64,000 nt of DNA, taken from NCBI RefSeq assembly GCF_040760075.1, contig NZ_CP142884.1, positions 4,030,001 through 4,094,000 on the forward strand, in the 5' to 3' direction. Below, piece after piece: positions 45,440 through 55,312 of the stretch. The stretch is from Sphingobacterium sp. R2. GTDB taxonomy: Bacteria > Bacteroidota > Bacteroidia > Sphingobacteriales > Sphingobacteriaceae. Each line of letters starts with the position of its first letter. Position 1 is the stretch's first letter. Below the pieces are notes generated by a model that worked only from the letters and a program-made list of their open reading frames with translations, did not search any database and was not told the DNA's origin. The position numbers were made by a program, and so were the translations under genes.

Positions 45440-45515
45440 AGACCTTTTTATTTTGAATGTTTCCCTTCCGAACATTCAGCATGCGCTCCACTTAAGTAAT
45501 AGTGATACGCAATAG

Positions 45516-46769
45516 ATTATTGTACTTTATATTGTTGGTTACGCAAGTATTTTGATTTATGCCAGAAATGCCGGAAATCGCTATGGAAAGAAAAAGTTAT
45601 ATTTAGTTGGAATGGCCGGTTTTACCCTCGCTTCTTTTCTATGTGGTGTTTCAAGCAATCTCTACGCCTTATTGCTCGGAAGGCTGGCCCAGGGAATTAG
45701 TGCTGGATTGATGGTTCCACAAGGTATTGCACTGATTACTTTATTATTTCAAAATCCAGAAAAGAGATCCATGGCATTGGGCATCTATGGAAGTATAGCG
45801 GGTATTGCTTCGGTGATCGGTCAGTTATTGGGTGGAATACTCCCCGATCAAACCTGGATAAACGATAGCTGGCGCCTTATCTTTTTAATCAATGTGCCTA
45901 TTGGATTTCTCGCCTTCTTTGCTGTTTATCGGTATACGCCTAAAGATGATTCCAGTGTAAAGTCTTCGATCTCTTTTATGCCAATGCTAACATTGTTTGC
46001 GCTTTTGATGGGGATAATTTTTCCATTAATCATGGGTCCGGAGTTGAAATGGCCATTGTGGTCACAATTGCTGTTGGGAGGAACACTTTTTTTCGTTTTA
46101 TTGTTTCTAAAAAAGCAACGAGAACTACAACAAAGAGGTTATCCTACCCTACTAAATTTCTTCCTATTCAAAAATCGGATTTTCAACATAGGGCTTCTCG
46201 CTGCATTAGCTTATTATATGGTTCAGGATGCCTACTTTATCATTAATTCCAATTACCTTCAAAATCAAAAAAATTATACGTCTACAATGACTGGAATTGC
46301 CTTTATTTAGCAAGGCATAGGTTATGTACTCGCTAGCGTTATTGTAAGTAGATTAATACAGCGTTATGGAAAAATAGTTATACTTAATGGATTAGGAATT
46401 ATGATTTTGGGCTTGTTGTTTCATCTTTTTATTTTCAATACACAGTTTTTAGATAATGATCAATTACATGCACTCTTCTTTTTTTATGGTATTGGCTGTG
46501 GCAGTGTATTGCCCGCATTAATGACACTTGCTTTAAAAGATCTCAATGAGAGGTTTATTGCTGACGCCTCTGCCGTATATCTTACCATACAACAATTATC
46601 GATATGCCTAGGCATTGCTTGTATTGTTGGTGTATTTTTCCATCAAAAAGAAAGCATTTTTTTGGGTTGGCAGCATATCTCCTCATCCTATGGCTACTCA
46701 ATGTCACTATCGGTCATATTGCTGTTGATTGTCGTGTGTGCAGTAGCATGTTTACCTTCTAATAAGTAA
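45516..46769 (+). pseudogene. MFS transporter (DHA2/EmrB-type), broken
   Basis: The frame reads as a drug/H+ antiporter: YGKKKLYLVGMAGFTLASFL, LLLGRLAQGISAGLMVPQGI and later TM helices. It is interrupted by TAG at 46308-46310; the same frame continues (QGIGYVLASVIVSRLI...) to TAA at 46767-46769. The front is also missing: the frame opens only at 45516 after a TAG, so the first transmembrane helix and its start codon are absent. It is best read as a decayed exporter gene that was paired with the divergent HxlR regulator. Suppression or a sequencing error at 46308 would not repair the lost N-terminus. Confidence 0.78.
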
Positions 46770-46828
46770 AATAGAACATAATTTAGGTTAGCATTATACT
46801 TACCATATCTTGCAGAAAATCAAAGTAG

Positions 46829-46966
46829 TTACTCCATTGCCTTATATTTGTTTACCAAAGCATAATCATAGGGAATGGACATGCTCAGCGGGCTCGCTTC
46901 CCATTGACCAGAACCGCTGGGCAAATAAAAATCATAGGCATTACGCAGAAAAAAAATTAATATCAT
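46829..46966 (-). CDS. Possible 45-residue ORF or gene fragment
   Basis: ATG 46966 opens 45 codons (MILIFFLRNAYDFYLPSGSG...). The product has an aromatic-rich middle and ends NKYKAME. I do not recognise it; it may be the C-terminal scrap of a lost gene. It occupies the otherwise empty gap between the broken MFS gene and dnaE2. Confidence 0.25.
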   Translation of the reverse strand: MILIFFLRNAYDFYLPSGSGQWEASPLSMSIPYDYALVNKYKAME

Positions 46967-47024
46967 TCAAGTGACGCAAGCATGCTTACCCTCCATGGCC
47001 GAATTATCATAAATAAATGAGAGA

Positions 47025-50000
47025 TCAATGAAAATTTCTTCCTTTATGAAATACGCCTGCAGCATTATCATTTTCTGCTGTTAAATCCATTAGCAAGCCA
47101 GACATATCAAAGCAACGTTGCGCAATGACATGAATAACTTCTCCTTCAGCTTGAATTTTACCAGCGACCATAAGGAGCTTTCCCCGAAGGATCTCTTTCC
47201 GATATTTTTCAAACACAGTACTCCAAACCACAATATTTGCAAAACCTGTATCATCTTCAATGGTGATAAACAAAACACCTTTAGAGGTTCCTGGACGTTG
47301 CCTAACGGTAATCAATCCACATATCTTGACCGGCATATCATTTTTTATCCCTCCCAATTTTGCTGTCGGCACTACATGGAGAAGATCTAGCTTTCCTCGC
47401 AAAAAGCTCACCGGATGTGCTTTAATGGATAGCGATGTTTTTGCATAGTCTGCAACCACATGCTGACTTTCCGTAAGCAATGGTAACTGGATCTGTCCCT
47501 CGGTTATACTTTCAGAAGCTTGCCCTTTAAATAATTCAATTGGCCGATCACCTAATGCTGTAATTTCCCAAAGTGCTTGTCGACGATCCATATTCAGCGA
47601 CCTAAACGCATCTGCATGCGCTAACTTTTCTAAGGTAGCAAGCGATAATCCAACGTCCATCATTGCAGTAATGGATGAATAGCCATTGTGCCGACCAGTA
47701 GTTAGCACGACGGCCTCTTCCATGGAAAATCCTTTAATTTGGCGTAACCCCAATTGAAGGGCATGTGGTTTACCCATCTCACCCTTTAACGTATTGTCCC
47801 AAGTTGAATGATTTACATCAATAGGATGTACCAGTACACCATGTTTCTGTGCATCAATAACAATTTGAGCGGGCTGATAAAAGCCCATCGGCTGACTATT
47901 CAATAAGGATGCAGCAAAAATATCTGGATAATAATACTTAAGCCATGAGGACACATATACTAGTAATGCAAAAGATGCTGCATGGCTCTCTGGAAAGCCA
48001 TAACTTCCGAATCCTTCCAGCTGCTTAAAGACTCGATTGGCAAATTCTTCTGAATAGTTTTTTTTGACCATGCCATCGACCATTTTTTGGTGAAAGGAAG
48101 ATACCTGCCCTTTGGATTTGAATGTTGCCATACTACGCCTCAATTCGTCGGCTTCCGCAGGTGTAAATCCTGCTGCAACTATAGCAATTTCCATGGCCTG
48201 CTCCTGGAAAAGAGGAACTCCTAAAGTTTTTTCAAGAATAGCTTCGATCTCTTGACTAGGATAATCAACTTCTTCTTCTTTATTTCGACGACGTAAATAG
48301 GGATGCACCATATCCCCTTGTATAGGTCCCGGACGTACTATAGCCACTTCAATCACCAAATCATAAAATTTTTTAGGCTTTAATCGGGGTAACATCGACA
48401 TCTGGGCCCGGCTTTCAATCTGAAATACACCTAAGGTATCTGCATGACAGATCATATCGTAAACCTTTGGATCGTCCTCGGCTCCAATGTCGGCGAGTGT
48501 AAGCTCTTTTCCGTAATGTTTTCTTGCGAGTTCAAAAGCCTTTCGGATACAGGTCAACATTCCCAAAGCCAATACATCTACTTTCAGAAAACCGAGTGCT
48601 TCCAGATCATCTTTATTCCATTCGAGATTGGTGCGATTATCCATTCGAGCATTTATTACAGGACAGAGTTCATGTAAATTACCTTGTGTAATTACAAACC
48701 CACCAGTATGCTGGCCCAGTTGCCTCGGAAATCCAATATATTGATACGTCAACTCCAGCACTTTTCTCAGATGCTGGTCTTCGGGATTAAAGCCCTGTTC
48801 AACTAAACGCTCTAAATTGATAACATCATCCCAATGGCTACTTACTATGCCTGCTAAACGCCCTACAGCATCTAAAGATAGTCCCATGGCCTTACCAACA
48901 TCACGTATAGCTCCTTTTGAACGTACTTGTGTAACTGTAGCCACAATGGCAGCTCGATTGCGTCCATATTTCTCATAAATATATTGGATTACTTCCTCAC
49001 GACGTTCATGTTCAAAGTCGACATCTATATCTGGTGGTTCATCGCGGGCATCGGACATAAATCGTGCAAAAAGAAGCCTATATTTAGAGGGATCCACCGA
49101 AGTAATTCCCAAACAGTAACAAACCGTAGAATTTGCCGCGGAACCTCGCCCCTGACATAAAATTCCTTTTTCTTTGGCAAATCGAACATAATCATATACC
49201 GTCAAAAAATAAGAAGCATAATTTTTACGCTGGATAAAATCAAGTTCCATTTGAATCGTTTCCCGAATGCTATCGGGGATATCACCGTCAAATTTTTTCT
49301 TGGCTCCTTCCCAAGTTAGATAGGTTAATTCCTCCTGCGTCGTTCGCCCATTAGAAGATAACTCATCGGGATATACATATTTCAAATCATCTAAGGAAAA
49401 ATGACAAGCATTTGCAATTTTTACACTCTGTTCGATAGCCTCGGGATACCCCCTAAACAAACGTTCAACTTCAGTGATTGACTTTAGGTAGCGTTCTGCA
49501 TTGGGATGCAAATTGAACCCAGCAATTTGTATAGTACATTTTTGACGGATACATGTTAAAATATCCTGCAATTCACGCCTTTCAGGTATATGATAATATA
49601 CATCGCCGAGAACAACAAGTGGAATATCGCATTGTTTACCAAGTTGATTTATTCTAAACAATAGTTTTGAATCATCTCCACGATAGAGTTTTTTAATACC
49701 TAGACTAAGAAAGCCCTGGAGGAACTGTTGACATTGCTGTACAAATTCAATAAAAAAAGGATCTAGCTCAAAACCAGCCACCAATTTTTCAGGTGGACAA
49801 ATAATAAACATAATTCCCTCAGCATATTGAAATACATCTTTTTTATACAACTCACATTTGCCTTTTTCAGCCCTTAAGTTCCCAACGGTTAACAATGTTG
49901 AAAGTCGACCATACGCTTCTTTATCTGTCGGGTAAGCGAGTAAACTTGGGCCATCTTGTAGGTCCAAGCGACAGGCAGGAATAAGCCGTACACCGGCTTT

Positions 50001-50165
50001 TTTAGCCGCTACATGTGCACGAACAATACCAGCAAGGCTATTACGGTCAGTTACTGCGACAGCATGATAGCCCAATTGAGCCGCCTGTTCAATCAATTCT
50101 TCGGGGTGCGAGGCACCTTCGAGAAAACTGAAATTACTTGTTATCTGTAATTCACAATAATTCAT
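47025..50165 (-). CDS. dnaE2: Error-prone DNA polymerase III alpha subunit
   Basis: A 1046-residue C-family polymerase of the DnaE2/ImuC type, used in translesion synthesis. It has an N-terminal PHP domain (about 1-230, starting NYCELQITSNFSFLEGASHP), the polymerase core (about 280-830) with PPDIDVDFEHERREEVIQYI, and a C-terminal OB-fold (about 950-1010). It starts 2 bp after the imuB stop, so it is the third gene of an imuA-imuB-dnaE2 operon. The upstream palindromes suggest damage control. The longer start at 50195 overlaps imuB and is unlikely. Confidence 0.94.
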   Translation of the reverse strand: MNYCELQITSNFSFLEGASHPEELIEQAAQLGYHAVAVTDRNSLAGIVRAHVAAKKAGVRLIPACRLDLQDGPSLLAYPTDKEAYGRLSTLLTVGNLRAEKGKCELYKKDVFQYAEGIMFIICPPEKLVAGFELDPFFIEFVQQCQQFLQGFLSLGIKKLYRGDDSKLLFRINQLGKQCDIPLVVLGDVYYHIPERRELQDILTCIRQKCTIQIAGFNLHPNAERYLKSITEVERLFRGYPEAIEQSVKIANACHFSLDDLKYVYPDELSSNGRTTQEELTYLTWEGAKKKFDGDIPDSIRETIQMELDFIQRKNYASYFLTVYDYVRFAKEKGILCQGRGSAANSTVCYCLGITSVDPSKYRLLFARFMSDARDEPPDIDVDFEHERREEVIQYIYEKYGRNRAAIVATVTQVRSKGAIRDVGKAMGLSLDAVGRLAGIVSSHWDDVINLERLVEQGFNPEDQHLRKVLELTYQYIGFPRQLGQHTGGFVITQGNLHELCPVINARMDNRTNLEWNKDDLEALGFLKVDVLALGMLTCIRKAFELARKHYGKELTLADIGAEDDPKVYDMICHADTLGVFQIESRAQMSMLPRLKPKKFYDLVIEVAIVRPGPIQGDMVHPYLRRRNKEEEVDYPSQEIEAILEKTLGVPLFQEQAMEIAIVAAGFTPAEADELRRSMATFKSKGQVSSFHQKMVDGMVKKNYSEEFANRVFKQLEGFGSYGFPESHAASFALLVYVSSWLKYYYPDIFAASLLNSQPMGFYQPAQIVIDAQKHGVLVHPIDVNHSTWDNTLKGEMGKPHALQLGLRQIKGFSMEEAVVLTTGRHNGYSSITAMMDVGLSLATLEKLAHADAFRSLNMDRRQALWEITALGDRPIELFKGQASESITEGQIQLPLLTESQHVVADYAKTSLSIKAHPVSFLRGKLDLLHVVPTAKLGGIKNDMPVKICGLITVRQRPGTSKGVLFITIEDDTGFANIVVWSTVFEKYRKEILRGKLLMVAGKIQAEGEVIHVIAQRCFDMSGLLMDLTAENDNAAGVFHKGRNFH

Positions 50166-50167
50166 CT

Positions 50168-51667
50168 TTATGCAAAAAAGCCATGTAAAAACCATTCATC
50201 TTCCTGTCCGCCGTAATGTCCAGATCGATACAGCCAAAACCGCCGGCCTTCTAGATCTTCCACGGCATAGTAATCCCGATGTTCACCTGGATCAATCCAC
50301 CATTCACGCTCAATTCGTTCGGGACCATCTGCTTTTCTGATAGTATAACTATCTCCCTTATAACGGAACACTAAGGGAGGATAATCGGGTATAGGTGCTG
50401 TGACTATAATACGCTCGGGAACCTTTAACAGTCGTGTCGGACGTGGACGCTCGGTTTGCCATTCAGCAGATGCGACCTCATCCATAGAAGCAGCTATTTT
50501 TATGGATCGTTCAGGCCAATAGTGTGCAGATGGAACATATCGTAGTATTTCACAACTGGAATCTCTGCTTTTTAAACGATCTAAAAGTTGGGTAACCAAT
50601 GGACTTTTTAGTCCAATTCGATTTTCCCAAAGAGTTTCCTGAACAGGATCTACTTCCTCTACTTTGGATGCACCCAGCGTAAATAATTCAATACCCAATG
50701 CGGGTTCAATTTGTGAAATTTTTAGTTCAAATAACTGAAGAATATGTTTTACCTGAGCTGTAGCACGACTTGTTTCAATAGTAATTGTCTCTATTTTTCC
50801 ATCTACCCGATGACAGTTTAATTTGGCTGTACGTAATCCTTTACCTTCTGCCGACAATCGTTTGCACAATTTATTTATTAAATCTTCTAAAGCCAGTGCA
50901 ATACCATTTGGTGTACATATTGGTTCAAGACAAGGTAAACGCTCTTCATACGGTAAAATAGACTTTATAGGAGTAATAAATTCGTCCTCTAATCCCATAG
51001 CCTGATCTAGGCGAAGCAGCAAACTAGCGCCAAACCTTCTACGCAAAACTGTCCGGGGCATGTGAACAAAACTTCCTATGGATTGTAATCCAAGCGCTTG
51101 CAGCCTCTTCAATTGACTATCTTCCAATCGTAATGCTGCTGGATGTAAAGGCAGAAGAGCCTCCAATTGGCCCTGTTCTCTTATAATACTATCATCAGCT
51201 CCAAAATGCGCTATCGCCCAAGCGGCACCAATGGTATCAGCAATACCTATGCGAACAGTATAACCATGGTGTTTAAATGTAGAGGCAATATGTGTTAAAT
51301 AGGCCAATTCTCCGCCCCAAAGATGGGCACAACCACTAATATCTAACATAATCCCGTCGGGTTCATCTATTGAAACCTGTGGTGTATATCTTATGCACCA
51401 ACCAGCTATAAAATGCAGCAATTTCTCAGACAGTCCTGCTTGTTCATGGATAATTTTAAGTGATGGAACAAATGCCCGCGCATCCGCTATGGCCATACCT
51501 GAATATACGCCCGCTTGCTCTGCTAGTGAATTATGCGCACTAACGATCAGTTTTCCTTGAACTGCGATCGACAAAACAAAGGGAATATCTTGCAATTGTG
51601 GTTTACACACAGTAAACCAATCTGTTTTTAAATAACGAAACCATAATGACGCAAATCTCTTTTTCAT
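50168..51667 (-). CDS. imuB: ImuB-like Y-family polymerase homologue
   Basis: A 499-residue Y-family protein that acts as a scaffold in the mutasome, linking DnaE2 and the beta clamp. The first catalytic Asp motif of DinB polymerases (DxDxFFASVE) is replaced by SLWFRYLKTDWF, whereas the second region reads SIDEPDGIMLDISGCAHLWG, so polymerase activity is not expected. The thumb and little-finger regions follow (LQRLQALGLQSIG-like segment near 215). It is separated from imuA and dnaE2 by 2 bp each. In mycobacteria ImuB is essential for DnaE2-dependent mutagenesis. Confidence 0.92.
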   Translation of the reverse strand: MKKRFASLWFRYLKTDWFTVCKPQLQDIPFVLSIAVQGKLIVSAHNSLAEQAGVYSGMAIADARAFVPSLKIIHEQAGLSEKLLHFIAGWCIRYTPQVSIDEPDGIMLDISGCAHLWGGELAYLTHIASTFKHHGYTVRIGIADTIGAAWAIAHFGADDSIIREQGQLEALLPLHPAALRLEDSQLKRLQALGLQSIGSFVHMPRTVLRRRFGASLLLRLDQAMGLEDEFITPIKSILPYEERLPCLEPICTPNGIALALEDLINKLCKRLSAEGKGLRTAKLNCHRVDGKIETITIETSRATAQVKHILQLFELKISQIEPALGIELFTLGASKVEEVDPVQETLWENRIGLKSPLVTQLLDRLKSRDSSCEILRYVPSAHYWPERSIKIAASMDEVASAEWQTERPRPTRLLKVPERIIVTAPIPDYPPLVFRYKGDSYTIRKADGPERIEREWWIDPGEHRDYYAVEDLEGRRFWLYRSGHYGGQEDEWFLHGFFA

Positions 51668-51669
51668 GA

Positions 51670-52410
51670 CTAACCAAGATTTTGATAATTATAGTTCCAA
51701 TTTTCTGACTCGATATCCTTGTTGGATAATATTTTAAAGCCCTCCGGAGTCCAAACTATTTTTCCTTTGGCTGTTGTACCATTTCTTACTTTAAGCAGCT
51801 CGACATTCCAACAGGGGTTGCCAATACCGGGTAACCCCTCAATCGATTGACTAGGCAAAGAAGTGACTTTCCATCGTGCCGCACAAGCGGTGGCCAACAA
51901 TAGCTTCGGATTATGTTGAAGTATAAAACCAGTTACTTTACTTTTTTCAACAGCAAGTTGAAGCCGTCTTGATTGAACAAAATCCAGCTGATGTATCTCG
52001 GCTAATACTGCTGTTATACCAGGACATTTCAACGCTTCTTCCATCGCCCATAAAACATCTTTTTGCTGCTGCATGGAAACAAAAACAATCGATGCAGGGT
52101 CGACCCCAAATGTGCTGATTGCAGACGGAAATACGGTTTGGACTGAGCTTATCCATATACAAATTCCAGCATTTCGCATTAGTTTTCCAAGGATACCAAC
52201 GATAAAACCACAGGATGCAGCACTATCTATACGGCTAAAACTAACAAATTCATGTATTACACCTTTGGGAAAGGTACCATTTGGAAAAGCTTTTTCCAAA
52301 GGTCCCAAATCCATAGCAATTTCATCACCTGACCTTTCAGGTACACCCTGCCAGACAAGCAGATCTCTTTTAAGCTTGCCGATCAAAGCCTGTTTTTCTT
52401 CTAACATCAT
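51670..52410 (-). CDS. imuA: ImuA-like RecA-fold protein
   Basis: A 246-residue protein of the ImuA/SulA-related RecA-fold family that heads the mutasome operon. Recognisable parts are LGPLEKAFPNGTFPKGVIHE, the ICIWISSVQTVFPSAISTFG segment and VLAEIHQLDFVQSRRLQLA. A Walker A motif is absent, as usual in this family. The double ATG at 52410 and 52407 follows AGGAGGGG, a strong Shine-Dalgarno. A TATATTTG -7 box (52441-52434) and two palindromes lie directly upstream. Confidence 0.92.
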   Translation of the reverse strand: MMLEEKQALIGKLKRDLLVWQGVPERSGDEIAMDLGPLEKAFPNGTFPKGVIHEFVSFSRIDSAASCGFIVGILGKLMRNAGICIWISSVQTVFPSAISTFGVDPASIVFVSMQQQKDVLWAMEEALKCPGITAVLAEIHQLDFVQSRRLQLAVEKSKVTGFILQHNPKLLLATACAARWKVTSLPSQSIEGLPGIGNPCWNVELLKVRNGTTAKGKIVWTPEGFKILSNKDIESENWNYNYQNLG

Positions 52411-52433
52411 AGCCCCTCCTATTTAATAACAAA

Positions 52434-52441
52434 CAAATATA
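52434..52441 (-). promoter_or_regulatory. -7 element of the imuA promoter
   Basis: On the minus strand TATATTTG matches TANNTTTG and is identical to the -7 box of the exonuclease/GIY-YIG gene. The expected -33 region falls at the outer edge of the first palindrome. Confidence 0.55.
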
Positions 52442-52442
52442 A

Positions 52443-52458
52443 TACTAAATATTTTAGC
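52443..52458. promoter_or_regulatory. Candidate damage-response operator, copy 1 at imuA
   Basis: TACTAAATATTTTAGC has arms CTAAA / TTTAG. It sits just upstream of the -7 box and matches the box at 10903-10918 at 14 of 16 positions. Confidence 0.62.
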
Positions 52459-52471
52459 AATAAAGAATACT

Positions 52472-52487
52472 GCTACATTTTTTAGTA
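52472..52487. promoter_or_regulatory. Candidate damage-response operator, copy 2 at imuA (inverted)
   Basis: On the minus strand it reads TACTAAAAAATGTAGC, matching 13 of 16 positions of the 10903-10918 box. It lies 13 bp beyond copy 1, upstream of the promoter. Confidence 0.5.
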
Positions 52488-52524
52488 ATAAAGCTGATGT
52501 AAGAGGTATGTGTTAGTTTAAGGC

Positions 52525-53262
52525 TTATATTTCATTCAGGAATTGTTGGATAACATCCTTTTTTCTAGTCGCAACAGGAATCATTTTACCATCAGACATT
52601 TCAATCTGCCCATCTTTATAATACTTTTTTATGTAGTTTGCATTTACTAAATAAGATTGATGGCAACGGATAAAATCTGATTCTGGAAGCATGGTTTCAA
52701 AATGTTTGAGGACTTTTGAAACCATCATAGGTTTGCTGTCTTTAATATAAAATGTGGTATAACCTTTGTCACCATGGCAATATAGAATATCATCAATATT
52801 GACTATCTGGGTATATTCAAATGTACGTAACGCTATTTTCCGAGGCCTGCTAGGCGCCTTTAGATAGCTTTCAGCCATGCTTAACTGCATACTGTTGAAT
52901 CTAAATTCTGTACTTTTCTTATAACATTTTTCAATTGCTTCGATAAATTGCTCTGGAACAAGAGGCTTTAATAAATAAGCAATTGCACCTATGTTGAGTG
53001 CTTCTATGGCATACTGGTTAAAGGCAGTTATAAAAATAGTATGAATGTCCAATTTCAGCTCTGAAAGGAAGGACAGACTTGATCCGTCTTTAAGTTGAAT
53101 ATCAGCTAAAATAAGATCCGGATTGGATATTGGCAATTCGCGCTCTGCCTGAACAATGGATGGGCTATACCCTACTATTTGAACATAGGGTATCGAATCT
53201 AATAAAGACTTAATATACAAATAGATATTATGCTCATCTTCAAGAATATAAACTTTAATCAT
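52525..53262 (-). CDS. LytTR family response regulator
   Basis: A 245-residue regulator with a receiver domain (about 1-115; LEDEH, Asp in DLILADIQLKDG, Lys in YLLKPLVPEQF) and a LytTR DNA-binding domain (about 140-243; FIRCHQSYLVNANYIKKYYK). It lies 13 bp after the stop of a LytS-type kinase and is its obvious partner. Targets are unknown; the divergent lgt gene is one candidate. Confidence 0.93.
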   Translation of the reverse strand: MIKVYILEDEHNIYLYIKSLLDSIPYVQIVGYSPSIVQAERELPISNPDLILADIQLKDGSSLSFLSELKLDIHTIFITAFNQYAIEALNIGAIAYLLKPLVPEQFIEAIEKCYKKSTEFRFNSMQLSMAESYLKAPSRPRKIALRTFEYTQIVNIDDILYCHGDKGYTTFYIKDSKPMMVSKVLKHFETMLPESDFIRCHQSYLVNANYIKKYYKDGQIEMSDGKMIPVATRKKDVIQQFLNEI

Positions 53263-53275
53263 TTCACGTATTTAA

Positions 53276-55198
53276 TTAAAATGTAAAAATAAGTGGGATA
53301 TGTATTTCTACACGATATCCTCTATTATCTTCCCTATAATTGGGTTTTATTTCAATCGTTGCTTTTTGCATCGGATCATTAAACAAAAGCTCAAGACGCT
53401 CTTTAGTGATAATCTGTGATAAAGAAGTCTTATGCCTAGCATTTATCATATCAGACTGCACTCCCCTGCCATTGTCACTGACAATAATATGCAATTGATC
53501 TGACGTCTGACTAAAAAGAATCTGTAAGTAACCACGATAATTTAAATTTTTAAAAGCATGTTCAATAGCGTTTTCAACAAACGGCTGTATTAACATTGGT
53601 GGAATCATGACATCATCCACATCAATATTACCTTTCTCGATTTCAAAATCAAATAGATCTTGATAGCGCATCTGCTGTAAAAGTATATAATTCTTTAATG
53701 ACTTAATTTCTTGGTCCAAAGAAATATACTCTTCCCTATTTAATTCGAGTATATCTCGAATTTGACGGGATAAGAGGATGAGGTATTGATTTGCTTTTGA
53801 TTTTTGCTCGCTACTGATCAAACCTTGCAAATTAGCAATTGCGTTATAAATAAAATGTGGATTTAACTGATTTTGCCGTGTTTTTTGTTCTAAAATCAAT
53901 TGTCTATTTTCAGCAATAATACGCTGATTTATATTTGTCAATAATTTCTGCTTATTTCGATAATAGATGAAAAATGCAAGGCTAAAGATAAGGGCAAATA
54001 AAATGACAAAAATCCACCGCTGTTGAACCATAATCTGATAATTAAAAGCATTGGTTGTTTTCAGAAGTTTTATAGCCTGGTCTTTTTTCTCGGTTTCATA
54101 TCGCGTATTAATCTCATTTATCCGATCATTTTCAATGTTTTTTATACTATTTTTATAATCTTGATAAGCAGAATCTAATGTAAAATAAGCCTTTTCATAA
54201 TCTCCTTTTAATGCATAGGCTAATTGCAAATTCTGATAATAAAACAATTTATTTTGCTTGCTTTTATGCGTTCGGATAAACTGTAATCCTGCATTAAAAT
54301 AATATATGGCCGAATCAATTTGATGATTATTTAAAAAATTTTTTGCCAAATTAGCATAAGCATAAGAATTGAGCATCTTGCTCGAAGATAAATAATTAAA
54401 ATACTTTTGGGATGCCTCAACAGCTTGTCGATTATTACCGATGCTAAAGAAATATTGGGATTGCAGATTGTACATACGCATGATTATCGCTGAATCCGTC
54501 GTTTTATTAGCGTAATATTTACAGCTATCCAATGTTTCTTTTAATTTATTATCATCATGTAATTCAATGTACTGCATAAATTTGATTTCCTGGTATGCTT
54601 GGGCAACATGAGGATCGTATTTATTGGGGTGATAAGAGTACCATGATTCATTATCTCTTAATGCTTGTCTGTATTCTGCGCGACGATAGTTTGCATTAGC
54701 CAACAGATTAAAAAAAAGAAAGCTAAACCTACTTTTAATTTCTAACGCATATTCCTTAGCATCGATCATTTTTTCCATCGTACCAATATTCGTGACATCA
54801 TTAAAACTAAAATTAGCTCTAATGCTAAAATAGTCTTTCAGCACACACAAATCTGGAGACACTTTCCCATCCAAGTTATCCAATGCAATTTCAATAGAAT
54901 CAATTTTATCCTGTAGCAGGTAGTTATATGCTAAAAAAATCCAATTATAGCCAGATCTATTAAAATACTGATCCTCCCCAAATTCTATTGCTTTCTTATT
55001 GATGATCGTGTGATCCTTAAAATCCTGTAAAGAGAGATATTTTAGTAACGTATCCTGATAGGTTAAAGTAAGTGAATTATCTTCCCTCACTTTATTATTT
55101 TTGGAGGGCTGCCTACCATTTTGATGACAGGAAAACAACTGTACCATCAATAGGAACAATAGAAAACAAAAAATAAATCTTGCCAAATTCTGTATCAT
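53276..55198 (-). CDS. LytS-type sensor histidine kinase with TPR region and lipobox N-terminus
   Basis: A 640-residue kinase. The N-terminus is a signal peptide with lipobox LFSC (Cys24), followed by a TPR-rich external region (about 60-370), a membrane helix (about 395-413, WIFVILFALIFSLAFFIYY), a coiled coil, a His_kinase domain with the LNPHFIYNAIANLQGLI box (His near 450) and a HATPase domain (PPMLIQPFVENAIEHAF, SDNGRGV). If Cys24 is lipidated, the kinase would be held by a lipid anchor and a transmembrane helix. Its divergent neighbour encodes Lgt, the enzyme that lipidates such cysteines. Confidence 0.9.
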   Translation of the reverse strand: MIQNLARFIFCFLLFLLMVQLFSCHQNGRQPSKNNKVREDNSLTLTYQDTLLKYLSLQDFKDHTIINKKAIEFGEDQYFNRSGYNWIFLAYNYLLQDKIDSIEIALDNLDGKVSPDLCVLKDYFSIRANFSFNDVTNIGTMEKMIDAKEYALEIKSRFSFLFFNLLANANYRRAEYRQALRDNESWYSYHPNKYDPHVAQAYQEIKFMQYIELHDDNKLKETLDSCKYYANKTTDSAIIMRMYNLQSQYFFSIGNNRQAVEASQKYFNYLSSSKMLNSYAYANLAKNFLNNHQIDSAIYYFNAGLQFIRTHKSKQNKLFYYQNLQLAYALKGDYEKAYFTLDSAYQDYKNSIKNIENDRINEINTRYETEKKDQAIKLLKTTNAFNYQIMVQQRWIFVILFALIFSLAFFIYYRNKQKLLTNINQRIIAENRQLILEQKTRQNQLNPHFIYNAIANLQGLISSEQKSKANQYLILLSRQIRDILELNREEYISLDQEIKSLKNYILLQQMRYQDLFDFEIEKGNIDVDDVMIPPMLIQPFVENAIEHAFKNLNYRGYLQILFSQTSDQLHIIVSDNGRGVQSDMINARHKTSLSQIITKERLELLFNDPMQKATIEIKPNYREDNRGYRVEIHIPLIFTF

Positions 55199-55312
55199 CC
55201 GTATTCTTTATATAACGATCTGTTTACAATTATATTTATTTTTTTTATGATAAGTGTAACGAAACAGCATTATGATATACTTATCTCCTAAAAAAACACA
55301 ATAAATAAACAT

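Noticed and set aside
46308..46310. Programmed read-through of TAG in the MFS gene
   Set aside because: The gene also lacks its N-terminal helix and start, so decay is more likely than recoding.
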